Assembly (NCBI GenBank): GCA_009991955.1
Contig: JAACWS010000012.1
Location: forward strand, 1 to 64,000
Length of the DNA stretch: 64,000 nt
Direction: 5' to 3'
Source: Spirochaetales bacterium
GTDB taxonomy: Bacteria; Spirochaetota; Spirochaetia; DSM-27196; Salinispiraceae
In this document: piece after piece, positions 34,101 through 40,717 of the stretch
Layout of the letters: each line of letters starts with the position of its first letter
Position numbering within the stretch: position 1 is the first letter of the stretch
Notes under the pieces: generated by a model
Seen by the model: only the letters and a program-made list of their open reading frames with translations
Database searches by the model: none
What the model was told of the DNA's origin: nothing
Translations under genes and position numbers: made by a program

Positions 34101-34252
34101 TTGAAACTGTACCGGTAGCTTCGGTGCCCAATGGGGCTAATTCGAGCTTCCTACGGGTAAATCTTGGGTTTACTACTGCCGGAGTTCCCATCCTCGGATA
34201 CGCGGGCACCGGGCTCGAGTATTCCCAACCCCTGCCGGTTATTCAGCCCTAA
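22199..34252 (+). CDS. Giant Ig-like repeat lipoprotein
   Basis: This 4017-residue protein is probably exported and lipid-anchored. The signal peptide ends in the relaxed lipobox LLTNC, with Cys24 as the modified residue. About 28 bacterial Ig-like domains of roughly 90-130 residues fill residues 30 to about 3450. Each opens with a P-x-V/I-x-x-x-x-P strand, then a G-T-A-x-D-x-x-G turn (for example LRGTATDDIGV), and closes with D-x-A-G-N or similar plus V-D-x-x-x-P. From about 3480 there is an IPT-like part (IRVTGFNLNP), then from about 3580 a region with WGYIQSG, DPNGRIHIAAYDSS and GPDGLPWIGYYN that looks like propeller blades. ATG 22199 is preferred over an in-frame TTG at 22169. Likely an adhesin or surface scaffold. 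Its 3' end overlaps the solute-binding protein gene by 14 bases. Confidence 0.85.
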   Translation: MANPKKGPFSLVLLSLLGILLTNCDVGIGSQVDVARPSAALESHEPGDYLRGTVTLRGTATDDIGVVGVEVSVNGGISFVAVPTETLILRGKTAEWAYDLDTRTIPDGPISVVVNATDGSGRIAQTDTLVFNIDNTPPVLVVSSPRNYESIILNTQGVLTLEVSDISPLTSYGIQVWSAVPDTPEQTANSSSLVWNLISPEYAPKIIERSGSPFVYTFSSLPFTQDLVTPRKFFRFALWATDRAGNTSTSFYHGDEIYPLNENQALSAVELSQILGGQPKILSDGSVLQANDLTSVAQQADGNSRFILLFDEEFDIPKIGLSYPSVSSLGPEQWPTVSSSDVLQGYFQDDDGIDLNTMTISVDRLVNGDGSQSSDWSEVVDSVPISNYQLNSEIGNRRVDWQYSVVGLPLPNQGRFRLRTQVHDVNGTLSVLFSQNLIVSDGKPSVSIEPPLSGFLSDTLTIEGNASHAVPLDGVQILIGYGSSVSPTWVYDSSDDLWAQYDHDTTKWTFNFPIPDLPVVPEGTVIVEARAMVGSEFESRQVTFVRDTQAPNGSFLSPASGSYLNEIAEITGFADDNRSGVEKLEFRVGAPGTWWGFNSEVGGPSLGVEGYEFEGTLSNFVFKFDSTNFVDDTLYPIWLRVTDRAGNQYEVNRSYRIFQDSDLPELDLLNVDASSSAVENILSGVPARILGTALDDDGFLDGTGQVVSGVLQYRIRSFDLSENPGAWSSWRNVPSPIPNGSKEVSFSLSLVHPDTLLSLGDGIHEVQMWVQDKNGIGLTRGVQETGGIVIPFAIDNGPPTLSFLPPTPVPGASVPDSLPFGLSASDALGLQSVQVQVEGPSTPSPLVLFTAGPDRVASQTFTNSLESLNSGTYTLTATATDLAGSTGSINRTLIVDRDIPSATITTPEMGAKVNGIVTLRGGANDIQRVDRVHYTLLPVGQNPPLDKITWDVADGSYSWSIEWDTTAVNDGDEYILHVSSQDPAGNWSPTVSRSFQVDQSSDLPQASFTDLDPGINEASAAGVGGVNLLDFGPRVRGTLIDDDRIDAGSMQIRVNSTLSGDWQSLSGPVGPSGLSVNFTHNLGLTEGIHYFYLRFSDDASVKSGRPVATTTLGPIYFAIDTAPPVISFTSPIPGSYQGSAFELRGTATDGNGLQPEILVRTPADSSWADATTVTLGGDGTWVATIDDLFTGAWEGPRTIQVQGTDIFEKSTIGTLSVVVDTLSPEVTIENPALDGWLQGISGSVVGQASDTGVVGNVYYWIGDRGVTPPAERASWSTASGTTSWNGTFNMVELGEGLKTLHVQAVDGAGNVSPLVTRDYGVDQNSPEVTETTISSPSAARSNLFSLGGTFSDSNSIYRLRISQQKGAGDFVTIYDSSSFSGVSSSWSLSDLPRDPDAPDPTLSTSALLADGVYSYLIHGEDVAGKVQSVSRVITVDLTGPSVTINQPGDGAVVNGTSLAISGTSNDPEDVSPITEVRYWVGNSVQSPPVSYADWSLASGGASWTGVLDLQALGEGNKILRMVARDSAGNWSPGPSQRAFVLDQNVPSITEELLGATGPTLFRNGPFSLGGSVSDTNGLTQVEVLQGASLVATLPVSGTTSAWQIDNLPDGVGTDGSYTYTLRVTDAAGRTSSINRSLTFDTTDPSVTLGSFSPIVGVDRVNGQINGTATASDLNGIQEIRWWFLPQTDLQPNFDTPTGTAMPQGNSSIAIDTTNYLDGNYRLWVIAKDQAENFGITTRDYVVDQESDAPVFGFGFSAGAIYNDTPFTLGGTVADDDGISSIEWRVSGILEWTPLAQWTENFPLTTNWSITIDSLADGVGRTIELRAIDSVGATTFATTTTSSPAFSLLTQSPIIEIDSPVSGFSINGENDIGLSGSAYVDTNVFVQKLEYQLDNDGWVSFYTGTPTGPVGYSTLILKDVLVGKSDGILRLRIRATGTNDKTSIETVEIRIDKTNPEVAFSIPAAGSTVNGTIRIAGTANDVNVVDRVRLEVIRVSNGSIIQTYEDLGRFTWELSGMLDTLALQDNEPYLLRATAFDGAGNSQVVARTIQINQASDTPVLTYSNLNPDGSTLFVGNGNILGTANDDDGVDRLEYRFNSGSWVTIDLGGTTQENFSIPYSALPEGTNTLEIRAYDTVGLVAGTYFGGSIDFGIDRLAPEVSFLGPLADSFQTSPFSLNGIATDANGIAGVEYRVGDSGVFAPIDEYVPGTGAWNHEVIYSGSDGNARVYIQVTDWAGRVTTVSRQFAFDTTPPTLSFLGPGESGFVTVNRDIEIFGTSTDIGSGVQLVELFGVHPGDGNLASLGTVNGTGTWSLNFDTTRVSEVGGDLYGYAAETSVGSKVWNLTLRAVAGDATGNSGSLDRIIQIDQTTNRPVLEFSNFVPDGSAIFDSRVNILGTVTDDEGVDFFQYRFNGGSWTTVELGDGPTHGISIPLTSLPDGPSTLEVIVQDIEGGIESARTLGPVGFVLDTTPPLLSFLSPGSNSYENDDVLVRVAASDANGITEIRGRIGSSGAWTIGSDQGDGTFTLNLDTTGLDQGLHTIFVEAEDASGLLGRVTQASRDFTYDSVLPIISVLNPESGANVNGQISILGTAQDESGILGTQYRIGNQGDLNDGWISFANRLNWNTGNILINQFGTSEYGIEITPNVWEVPLLIRTTDNAGNLTLLTSYFLEIDPDGDRPFVQILQPGDGDTVGGRVRLSGTSQDDDAVYSVQVAFDMNNDGSFVGSGDLWPSPAAGWDPGQEPLVGQTDTETTGWYTVEAATADWSNWYINLNTYSEFDPEPGQTRQISIKVRSIDTKDGTNPGIPGNPVTLGLTFDSNAPRIENMNYQTGDTVGGQIVFRGLLKDPTGLESFRWIRGTSSTFLVNNGTILVPGQIALVNPGDPDFEAGISTYRFAIPVDTTTITASGPGFFTFEAAKGNYISQVYVNLQIDNLVPTGSFTSPETIDVAGSSFALLSGTNYTLQGTANDSGSVSGVRSVAVFLEDENGDYYDLRTNLYGGSRGPALAPLLASEIIAGQTYLIVNPGTTDFLALGALRNTRGMVFTATESGSVGSGSGTVLPSSYFALIDTFNEEGQDLVENKGDQDGFKENLSLSGGTVNWYWQFDSNLLNDGPVTIHYETVDRGFNTSSSSVNGFVANNRPVIDSIVLGTDVGGDGLTNGTGERVEFFGAYGATHFTLRNGVFFYEVRGTSGNGTQTYTLEYWNGSAYLPLNSTTNSDGLLTDFVTPGITDTIINGSEPPNGAQFRIQVTDSLGLSSAAVIGLNIDNIDSISPTSRLFQLTADDRAIDGLGRYLGHVEPWNQSPFDNMDLGFDKVNEILGNDADVSGSVIFRGEAWDNQRLDSLWISVEVNPGVTTSEQIAEADPSTGILVPLSNSLGSLEIDSQSLTQNQGHSVEFGFQWNSATIAGVARANVGIEIVSRDAGLNDSTVQPLLNALQVDVVPYISKVSTAHRPNVGGLKDFNIRTTDGRYTLASGSTTDFIRVTGFNLNPIANGVRVSPVSFPEGVDGTNLVGESLAFSNLAGDFTSVDVSNAATGSGYLSIVGGTLAEPVSSLNNSNRNDLSHNIEEDLVVTRNRLRTDDRFLQFYGTATTGINSATYPNMIMDGDTPVWGYIQSGAANDQMVRRGTTGALNTPLTRILAGDQLAMTRDEGGRYHMISVNNFSQGRILYFNDEFAAVSGDGAFTSPYWSGHSGVNTSATGNNAIQLESVNQAPGLKLGRYVRPVIRSIGNSSAVGEHAKLFMLYFDNASNQLLFRNWQVGQTVTNQAQNLSGTYRSNLRESNTDGRQVLSNSASEHFTMAVTDAGIVVVGYYDQAVSQFVIRYSTTTANGTVAGAPSADNPATLVNWSAPILVPELYIGWYPSMTIDPNGRIHIAAYDSSTASLGYILMDSFDDSTPEVVTVDTFNSVGYYTDIQIGPDGLPWIGYYNVSETGTRDALRVARYLGTPGTALEGVDSQDFVTGNWEVETVPVASVPNGANSSFLRVNLGFTTAGVPILGYAGTGLEYSQPLPVIQP

Positions 34253-35345
34253 TTACCCGGGCATTTCGGGCCAAAGCAGAAATTCCGAAACCCGTTTCAT
34301 TGGGAAAACGGGCTTCTTGGTGAATAGGGTTCAGAAATATTTGGGGTCCAACCGAACCTACCCAGAGTTCCTGGGTTTCGGGGCGGGAAAAGAACTCTAA
34401 AAGTTCTTGGACCCCGGGGGTTTCTCCCCCATGATCGGGAACTAAGGCACCAATTATCCGGGCGGGGATCATGGGACTTCGATTTTCCCTGGGGGGCAGA
34501 AGTCGAAAAACCAGGTTCGGCGCCGATTCGACTGGTAAGTAATAGAGAAGGGAAAGGCTACCGAGGACCAAAGCAATGCGCCCGTCCTGAAGAAGCAGGG
34601 CAGCGTCTTCTTCAGACATAGTCGGCGAGTCGGGATGAATGAGTCCCAGGTTTTGCCATTGGTCAAAGACCTGGACGCCGATTCCTTGCCGATCGAACAA
34701 CCATCGGGCCAGTTCGATAGCTCGTTTACCAGGGATTCCCAGGGGTATTGGATTTGGAGTACCTCGGACCAAGGGAGTCGTGGTTTCTAGTTCTTCCCAG
34801 GTACGAGGGAAGGCGAGCCCCCGGTTCTCGAAGACCTGACGATTGACGAAGAGACCGTAGGGGGCCCAGAGGATAGGAAGAAACTTTTCACCGAGAGATT
34901 CACCATAGCTTTCGAGAAAAGCCTGGTTTAGGTATCCTCGGTCGACCAATGATCGAAGAATGTCGAGGGTTTCGAGCCTATCCTCGGGTTTAGGGAACTT
35001 TTGGAGGACTTTTCTGAGTTCATCAAAGACCGAAAAACTCGGGTTGGGCTTTGGAATATTTTTTGTGAGTGATTGAAGGGTGTTCGAGGAACCAACGAGG
35101 TAAACCTGGGCAACCGGAGGATTTTCATTGAAGACCTGGACCCTGGTTTCGATTGTGGGATTTTCGGAACGAAAGCCCTTGAGAACTTCCTCAAGGCCTG
35201 CAATTTCGGCCGGTTGGAGGGAGACTGCCAGGTCGATTCCCGGTGGTTCGTTAGTTCTATAAAGGGAGAACCCACAGATTGCCAGGACAACAAGGGCAAA
35301 TACCAGGGTTCCAAGGCGAAAAGCGAGAGTGTCCGGTTGTCCCAT
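34239..35345 (-). CDS. Extracellular solute-binding protein, sugar ABC type
   Basis: This protein of about 368 residues has an N-terminal hydrophobic anchor (LGTLVFALVVLAICGFSLY) followed by the two-lobed solute-binding fold of family 1: VLKGFRSENPTIETRV, then FLPILWAPYGLFVNRQVFE and PRTWEELE, the usual hinge region. There is no lipobox Cys, so it is probably held by an uncleaved helix. It is transcribed opposite to the giant genes on both sides, and no permease or ATPase gene is adjacent. The start at 35345 has AGGAG eight bases upstream; a longer frame from 35372 is less likely. Confidence 0.78.
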   Translation of the reverse strand: MGQPDTLAFRLGTLVFALVVLAICGFSLYRTNEPPGIDLAVSLQPAEIAGLEEVLKGFRSENPTIETRVQVFNENPPVAQVYLVGSSNTLQSLTKNIPKPNPSFSVFDELRKVLQKFPKPEDRLETLDILRSLVDRGYLNQAFLESYGESLGEKFLPILWAPYGLFVNRQVFENRGLAFPRTWEELETTTPLVRGTPNPIPLGIPGKRAIELARWLFDRQGIGVQVFDQWQNLGLIHPDSPTMSEEDAALLLQDGRIALVLGSLSLLYYLPVESAPNLVFRLLPPRENRSPMIPARIIGALVPDHGGETPGVQELLEFFSRPETQELWVGSVGPQIFLNPIHQEARFPNETGFGISALARNARVIRAE

Positions 35346-35384
35346 AGATGACTCCTGGACTAGAGAATACAAGGGGAGTATGCG

Positions 35385-38300
35385 GTGGTGTCAAGGCTTG
35401 TACGTTTAGGTAGTATTTTTCTCTTCGGTATTCACGCGGTTTTCCTCTTTGGTGGGGGCCGGGGTGAAACCGAGTGGCAACCCCTTCCCCAGGGCGAAAG
35501 CTGGGTTCACGAGTATGACCTAGAAGGACTTGATCCCGGTACTTACAACGTTCTTATCCGGGGGGTCGACGGAGCAGGAAACGAAACTCTCGAAGGACCC
35601 TTTAACGTACAAATTGACCCAAATTCCAACCTACCTACCGGTAGAGTAATTTACCCAGAAGACAAACAAGTAGTATCCGGAGACCTTTCGGTGACCGGTA
35701 TTGCGGTCGATGACGATGGAATCGACTTTGTGGAAGTCCAAATAGACGAAGGTCCTTTCGTGAGGGCCGAGGGTACCGAGTATTGGAGAGTACTTTTCCC
35801 AAATACCCCGTCAGACGGCGTACATACCCTTACCGTTCGACCGACTGACATCCATGGGGTCCTAGGAAATTCTACCAGTTCAACGTTTATCTTCGATAGC
35901 CAAGGGCCGAGCATATTTGTCGATTCCATGGAATCGGGTGCCTTGGTTGGTGGTGTAGTTCGAATTGATGGGAGGGTTGTGGATACAAATGGGGTCGAAT
36001 CTCTCGTACTCCAACCGGAACAGAATCTTCGACTTCGAGGTCCCCGGCGAGGAAGCGAAAAGTCTTTTTCCTTTGCCTACGACACCCGAGACTTACCCGA
36101 TGGACCCCATATTCTCACCCTTGATGCGGTGGATTCGACTGGAAAGAAGGTGAGCGAGCCTATTCTTATTTTCGTCGATAACACTCCTCCAGAGTTACAC
36201 ATTCTTGAGCCCCAGCCAGAAACTCCAGTTTCGGGGGTAACAACCTACCTAGGAAGGGTCCAAGATGCGGTAGGTATCCAACGAATAGGCTATAAATTTG
36301 GGGGGCAAGAATTCGAAATCCCTCGAACTCCGGGGGATCTGTATTGGTCTGCCACACTAGACATCTCGAGTGCCGGTCGTCGGGTTCAGGTAGAATTTTT
36401 TGCCGAAGATACCCGGGGCAATCGAACGACTTTGAAGTATCTGAACCCCTACGATGAACAATCCGCCCGTGGATCGTTAGTTTTGGCTCAGGACAAAGAG
36501 GTTCTTTCCTCCGAAGATGTTCTCGTTTTTCGTACCCAGGGTGGGGTTCCTCCTTATCGGGTTCTCCTTGAAGGGGTCTATTCCGACGGTCCTCGAGAGC
36601 GAGAATTTTCCGATCAATTAATCCTTAGGGGAGGGGATTTCGAGCCTGGGCTCCGGAACCTTAAGGTCACGCTCACCGATAGCCTGGGGGTCCAGGGGGT
36701 ACCTTTTACCAAACGAATTACCGTCTTGCCGCCCCAGCCGGAACTTCAGGCCCCAACCCTGCAAGAACAAGAGGCCGAACCCCGCCCTTGGTACCCGGGA
36801 ATAGAGGTGAACGGTAGGGCATCGACCCAGATCCATGGCACCCTCACCTCCGCCGGTGCGATTCAAGTCTTGGAGGCCCAGTTTCGACAGACAGACGCAC
36901 CCGAGACCTGGTCCCGCCTTCGAACTCGACCGATGAGCCCTGGGGTTCTAGGGTATATCCTCGATATTCCCCGGGGAATAACACCGGGCCTGTGGAGTGT
37001 GGATATTCGAGGGCAAGACGAATTTGACCAGCCCTTTTCCCAGAGTTGGCAGTTTTTAGTCCAAGACCAGTCCATACCCCCTGGTGGACCCCACATTCTA
37101 CTGGATGGCCAGATTCTCTCTCCCGGTACCCTGATCTTTGATTCTTCCTTCCCTCGCCAAGGTCGGGTCATTTCTCGAACCCTCGATGATGACTTACGAA
37201 TTTCGATCCAACCCGAAACCGACCTAGTAGAACTCCAAACCCGGGGTTCGTTCTTCTCTCTTCTTCCCCGTACTACCGGTAGTATCCCTCAGGTACAACT
37301 TATAGGAGAGGACTCGGCCGGGCGTCGGTTTCAAAGTTCTCCTTTTGGTATCCAGGTAATAGCCAATGCTTTGCAAGCTCCGCCCATCGATTTCCGGCTC
37401 CAAGATGATGAAACTGGTATCCTTCATCCCCTCGGGCAACCCCTTGTTTTAGAAGGAAACTTGACGGGAAACCTCGAAGAGCTTGCAGTGAGTATATCGA
37501 TCGGGGGTACACCGCCAAAGAATTTACGGATCTCGAGTACCGAGGACCCGAGGGTACGAACCTTTCGAGTATCGATTCCCAGCCCATCAGAACCAAGTAA
37601 TGAACCCCTTTCGGTACTTTTTGAGGGGACGAATAACAGCGGCCAGAGCTTTCGTCGAGAGTATAGCTATTACTTTGTCAATGAAGGATCGAATTCTCCC
37701 GTCCAAGCGGGGCTTCTTTTTCCTCTCTCCGTCCTTGTTCCGAATACCGATACCCTCATCCTGGGAAACCAGGAAGAAGTGTATGTTCGTTTTTTGGGTG
37801 ACAAAGGAGTAAAAGTAAAACCTACTCACCTCGTTTTAAGGCCCGTCGGAGACTCTGAGCCTCTGGTTTCTACGACCCTTCGAGACGATGGGTTCGTACT
37901 TGTGTCTCGGACCGCCGGCCGACAGGATCTTTTGTTTGAGATAGAAGACGAAGACGGGCTCACCTATGAATTTGGACCTTACTCGGTAGTGGTCGATTTG
38001 GCATCTCCCGATCTCAGGATTATAGACCCCATTGAGGGGGCAGGATTCGCCGGGCTACCAAGTTTTGCCCTCGAAATAGCCGACGACTCGACCCCTGTCG
38101 AAGAGCTTGTCCTGAGTGCCCGGGTTGTTTCCGGTAGCGAAAGCCCGTGGATTGATATTCCCACCGAGAACGCTCCACTTCAGAACGTCGATATACAATC
38201 CTTGTCTCCTATCCCCGGTCCCCTTACCGTCCAGTTTCGAGTATCGGACGGAAGTGGAAAGGTTACCTACGCCGAAAGAACTATTCTCTACGACCCTAAC

Positions 38301-40691
38301 CCTGCAGAAATTTCTCTATATGCCCCCGAAGAGTCTCTATCGGTAAACGGGCGAACCTCTGTTCACGGACGAATACAATCAGTCTTTCCCCTAGAGTCTC
38401 TCGATCTTTTGGTGGCTGGTGAGGTCCTAGAACGGGTTCCGGTGCCCTTTGATGTTCGAACGGGTTTTTTCTCGATTGAAGTCGATTTCACCCAAGTAGC
38501 TACCACCCAATCTACCCTGTCCTTCGAGGCAAGGACTGTTACCGGTCAGGTCAGTCAAAAAGATCTTCTTCCACAAATCACCTTTGAAGATGATCTGCCT
38601 ACTATTCAAATCCAGAGCCCGGCTGAAGGTCAAATGGTGTCTGGCCCGTTGAGTTCCCGAGGTATGGTTTTTGACGACGATGGGGTGGAGACGGTTTTTT
38701 GGCGACTCAACGGTGGAGAGTGGGAATCAATTTCCGCAACCCATACTTTTGAAATTCCAGCTGAAGATTTTGTTCTTTCGGACAATGAACAGGTCCTGGA
38801 GGTATATGGTGTGGACGTATTTGGTCTTCCAGGATCCACCGAAACTCGAAGTTTCTTCTCGAGTACCCAGCCTCCCGAGGTGACGGTAGACTTACCCGGA
38901 GTAGAGCAGACCGTTCGAGGGCTTGTCGTTTTCCAGGGGCTTTCCAGGGATTCAAATGGTATATCTCGAGTCGACATTTCCCTCGATAATGGAGTTTCCT
39001 TTCTCGAGGTCCAAGGTACCGAAGAATGGACCTATCCTCTGGATACCCGAGTTTTCGACGACGGAACCTACTCGGTACAAGTGAGGGCCATGGACACCTA
39101 TGGAAGCGAAAGTAGAATTTTTACCCTCATTACTATCGACAATACTCCACCGGATCTCGACCTTTCTCAAATTCCCGAATCCCCCTCAAGTTCTGAGCCC
39201 CTTATCCTATCCGGAAGGCTCTTTGATGAAGGTGGTATTGATTCATTGGAACTTACCTTCGAACCGATAAATCGGCAAAGCGAAACCGTCACTCGCGAGC
39301 TTTCACCCGAAGAGGTCTTTCTGTACTCTTTCGATTTGAGTTCCTTCGATTCCGGTTGGTATAATCTTCGACTCACGGCCAAGGATAGGGGAGGGAACGA
39401 AACCTCGGTAGTTCAAAATATCCTTCTCGAATCCGAGACCCAGGGGGAAGAAATAACTCTCCTATTCCCTCTTGTGGGTGAGACCCGGTATGGAAGATTC
39501 ATGGTTGAAGGAAGAGCCCTAGGGATGGAAGAAGGTGCGAAGGTAGAACTTCTCATCGACGATAGAACCCTTGCCCAGGGCCTTGTAGACCCCCAGGGGT
39601 ACTTCCGGATCGAGTTAACCGAAGTACCTGGAGAAGGACCACAGTATCACCTGCGGGCTCGGGTTACCGACGGTGACAAGACCTTCGAGAGCCAGTCCCG
39701 TAGTTTCTTCCATAATCCTCTCGGGCCATCCTTGGTCATTGAGGAACCCCCCACTGGAAGCCTCCTGGCAGACCGCCCTTGGATAGCTGGTTCGGTCGCT
39801 CTCCCCCAGAATGAAGAAGGAACAACTCTTGGGGTCGATGAGCTTCGGGTGAGTCTTGACAATGGACGAACCTTCGAGAGTGTCCGTGTACGGGATGGAA
39901 AATGGAGGTACCGAGTAGAAACCGAAGATCTGCTCCCGGGACCTCTCCCGATCTTGGTAGACGCGGCCCTCAACGACGGAACGAGGGCTGTTACCCGGGC
40001 TCTGTACACCATAGATAAGACCTATCCGACGGTGAACTTGCTTAGTCCCAGCGAAGGTGCCCGACTCAATGAGCAGGCTATTTTCCGAGGCCTTGCCCGG
40101 GATAATCACGGTTTTGAGAGTTTAGAAATCGCCCTTCGACAGGGTGACAAGGCTGGATACTCGGTTCCGTCGTTTATCCAGGGTATGTACCTCGATGGGC
40201 AGTTCGGGGGCCTAACCTACTGGAAAATTGGTCTTGGACTTACCTTCTTCGATGAGAACGTAAAGCTCCAAGCAAACTTTGGTGTTGGACCCCGAACGAC
40301 TTCAGACGGGGAACCCGCTCGTTTATCCGGGTACTTTATTGGTGGAAAGCTACTGGCAAATTTGTTTTCCCTGCCCTTTGAGTCATTTTTAGGGCCCGAC
40401 TGGTCGTGGTTATCAATGAACGTGGCCCTAGGAGCCGATTTTAGTTACATCAGCCTCTATGATCCAATAGTTGTAGAAAATCCCGGTGGAGGAGTTCTTC
40501 GGGAAGAACCGGGAGTTGTACTCAGTGCAATTGTTCTTCAAATAGAATTTCCTCGAATACGAGTTCCTAATCTTACAAGTTTCCATACCTATAGCCTGTA
40601 TACCGAACCCCAGATATGGTTCATCCCTTCGGATGTGAGCCCATCAATTGCTGCCAAATTGACCTTTGGCCTGCGGATTGGCTTGTTTTGA
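35385..40691 (+). CDS. Large Ig-like repeat protein with C-terminal putative beta-barrel
   Basis: This 1768-residue protein begins at GTG 35385 with AAGGGGAG six bases upstream. Residues 1-26 form a hydrophobic signal (LVRLGSIFLFGIHAVFLFGG). The sequence then enters an Ig-like domain in its middle (WQPLPQGESWVHEYDL, GVDGAGNETLEG) with no first half. Ig-like domains related to those of the giant lipoprotein continue to about 1585. The last 180 residues alternate polar and hydrophobic in about eight strands (YWKIGLGLTFF, VKLQANFGVG, LSMNVALGADFSYISLY) and end in KLTFGLRIGLF, with a terminal Phe as in outer-membrane barrels. It probably displays Ig repeats from the outer membrane. Confidence 0.8.
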   Translation: MVSRLVRLGSIFLFGIHAVFLFGGGRGETEWQPLPQGESWVHEYDLEGLDPGTYNVLIRGVDGAGNETLEGPFNVQIDPNSNLPTGRVIYPEDKQVVSGDLSVTGIAVDDDGIDFVEVQIDEGPFVRAEGTEYWRVLFPNTPSDGVHTLTVRPTDIHGVLGNSTSSTFIFDSQGPSIFVDSMESGALVGGVVRIDGRVVDTNGVESLVLQPEQNLRLRGPRRGSEKSFSFAYDTRDLPDGPHILTLDAVDSTGKKVSEPILIFVDNTPPELHILEPQPETPVSGVTTYLGRVQDAVGIQRIGYKFGGQEFEIPRTPGDLYWSATLDISSAGRRVQVEFFAEDTRGNRTTLKYLNPYDEQSARGSLVLAQDKEVLSSEDVLVFRTQGGVPPYRVLLEGVYSDGPREREFSDQLILRGGDFEPGLRNLKVTLTDSLGVQGVPFTKRITVLPPQPELQAPTLQEQEAEPRPWYPGIEVNGRASTQIHGTLTSAGAIQVLEAQFRQTDAPETWSRLRTRPMSPGVLGYILDIPRGITPGLWSVDIRGQDEFDQPFSQSWQFLVQDQSIPPGGPHILLDGQILSPGTLIFDSSFPRQGRVISRTLDDDLRISIQPETDLVELQTRGSFFSLLPRTTGSIPQVQLIGEDSAGRRFQSSPFGIQVIANALQAPPIDFRLQDDETGILHPLGQPLVLEGNLTGNLEELAVSISIGGTPPKNLRISSTEDPRVRTFRVSIPSPSEPSNEPLSVLFEGTNNSGQSFRREYSYYFVNEGSNSPVQAGLLFPLSVLVPNTDTLILGNQEEVYVRFLGDKGVKVKPTHLVLRPVGDSEPLVSTTLRDDGFVLVSRTAGRQDLLFEIEDEDGLTYEFGPYSVVVDLASPDLRIIDPIEGAGFAGLPSFALEIADDSTPVEELVLSARVVSGSESPWIDIPTENAPLQNVDIQSLSPIPGPLTVQFRVSDGSGKVTYAERTILYDPNPAEISLYAPEESLSVNGRTSVHGRIQSVFPLESLDLLVAGEVLERVPVPFDVRTGFFSIEVDFTQVATTQSTLSFEARTVTGQVSQKDLLPQITFEDDLPTIQIQSPAEGQMVSGPLSSRGMVFDDDGVETVFWRLNGGEWESISATHTFEIPAEDFVLSDNEQVLEVYGVDVFGLPGSTETRSFFSSTQPPEVTVDLPGVEQTVRGLVVFQGLSRDSNGISRVDISLDNGVSFLEVQGTEEWTYPLDTRVFDDGTYSVQVRAMDTYGSESRIFTLITIDNTPPDLDLSQIPESPSSSEPLILSGRLFDEGGIDSLELTFEPINRQSETVTRELSPEEVFLYSFDLSSFDSGWYNLRLTAKDRGGNETSVVQNILLESETQGEEITLLFPLVGETRYGRFMVEGRALGMEEGAKVELLIDDRTLAQGLVDPQGYFRIELTEVPGEGPQYHLRARVTDGDKTFESQSRSFFHNPLGPSLVIEEPPTGSLLADRPWIAGSVALPQNEEGTTLGVDELRVSLDNGRTFESVRVRDGKWRYRVETEDLLPGPLPILVDAALNDGTRAVTRALYTIDKTYPTVNLLSPSEGARLNEQAIFRGLARDNHGFESLEIALRQGDKAGYSVPSFIQGMYLDGQFGGLTYWKIGLGLTFFDENVKLQANFGVGPRTTSDGEPARLSGYFIGGKLLANLFSLPFESFLGPDWSWLSMNVALGADFSYISLYDPIVVENPGGGVLREEPGVVLSAIVLQIEFPRIRVPNLTSFHTYSLYTEPQIWFIPSDVSPSIAAKLTFGLRIGLF

Positions 40692-40717
40692 AACTTCGAA
40701 TTAGCTCATAATAGGCT

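Noticed and set aside
35373-35384. ATG at 35380 as the start of the second giant gene
   Set aside because: It is out of frame and meets a stop after a few codons; GTG 35385 has the ribosome binding site at a proper distance.
22199-40691. DNA-level repeats in the Ig-like genes considered as tandem repeats or CRISPR
   Set aside because: The repetition is at protein level with diverged DNA; there are no short direct repeats with regular spacers.
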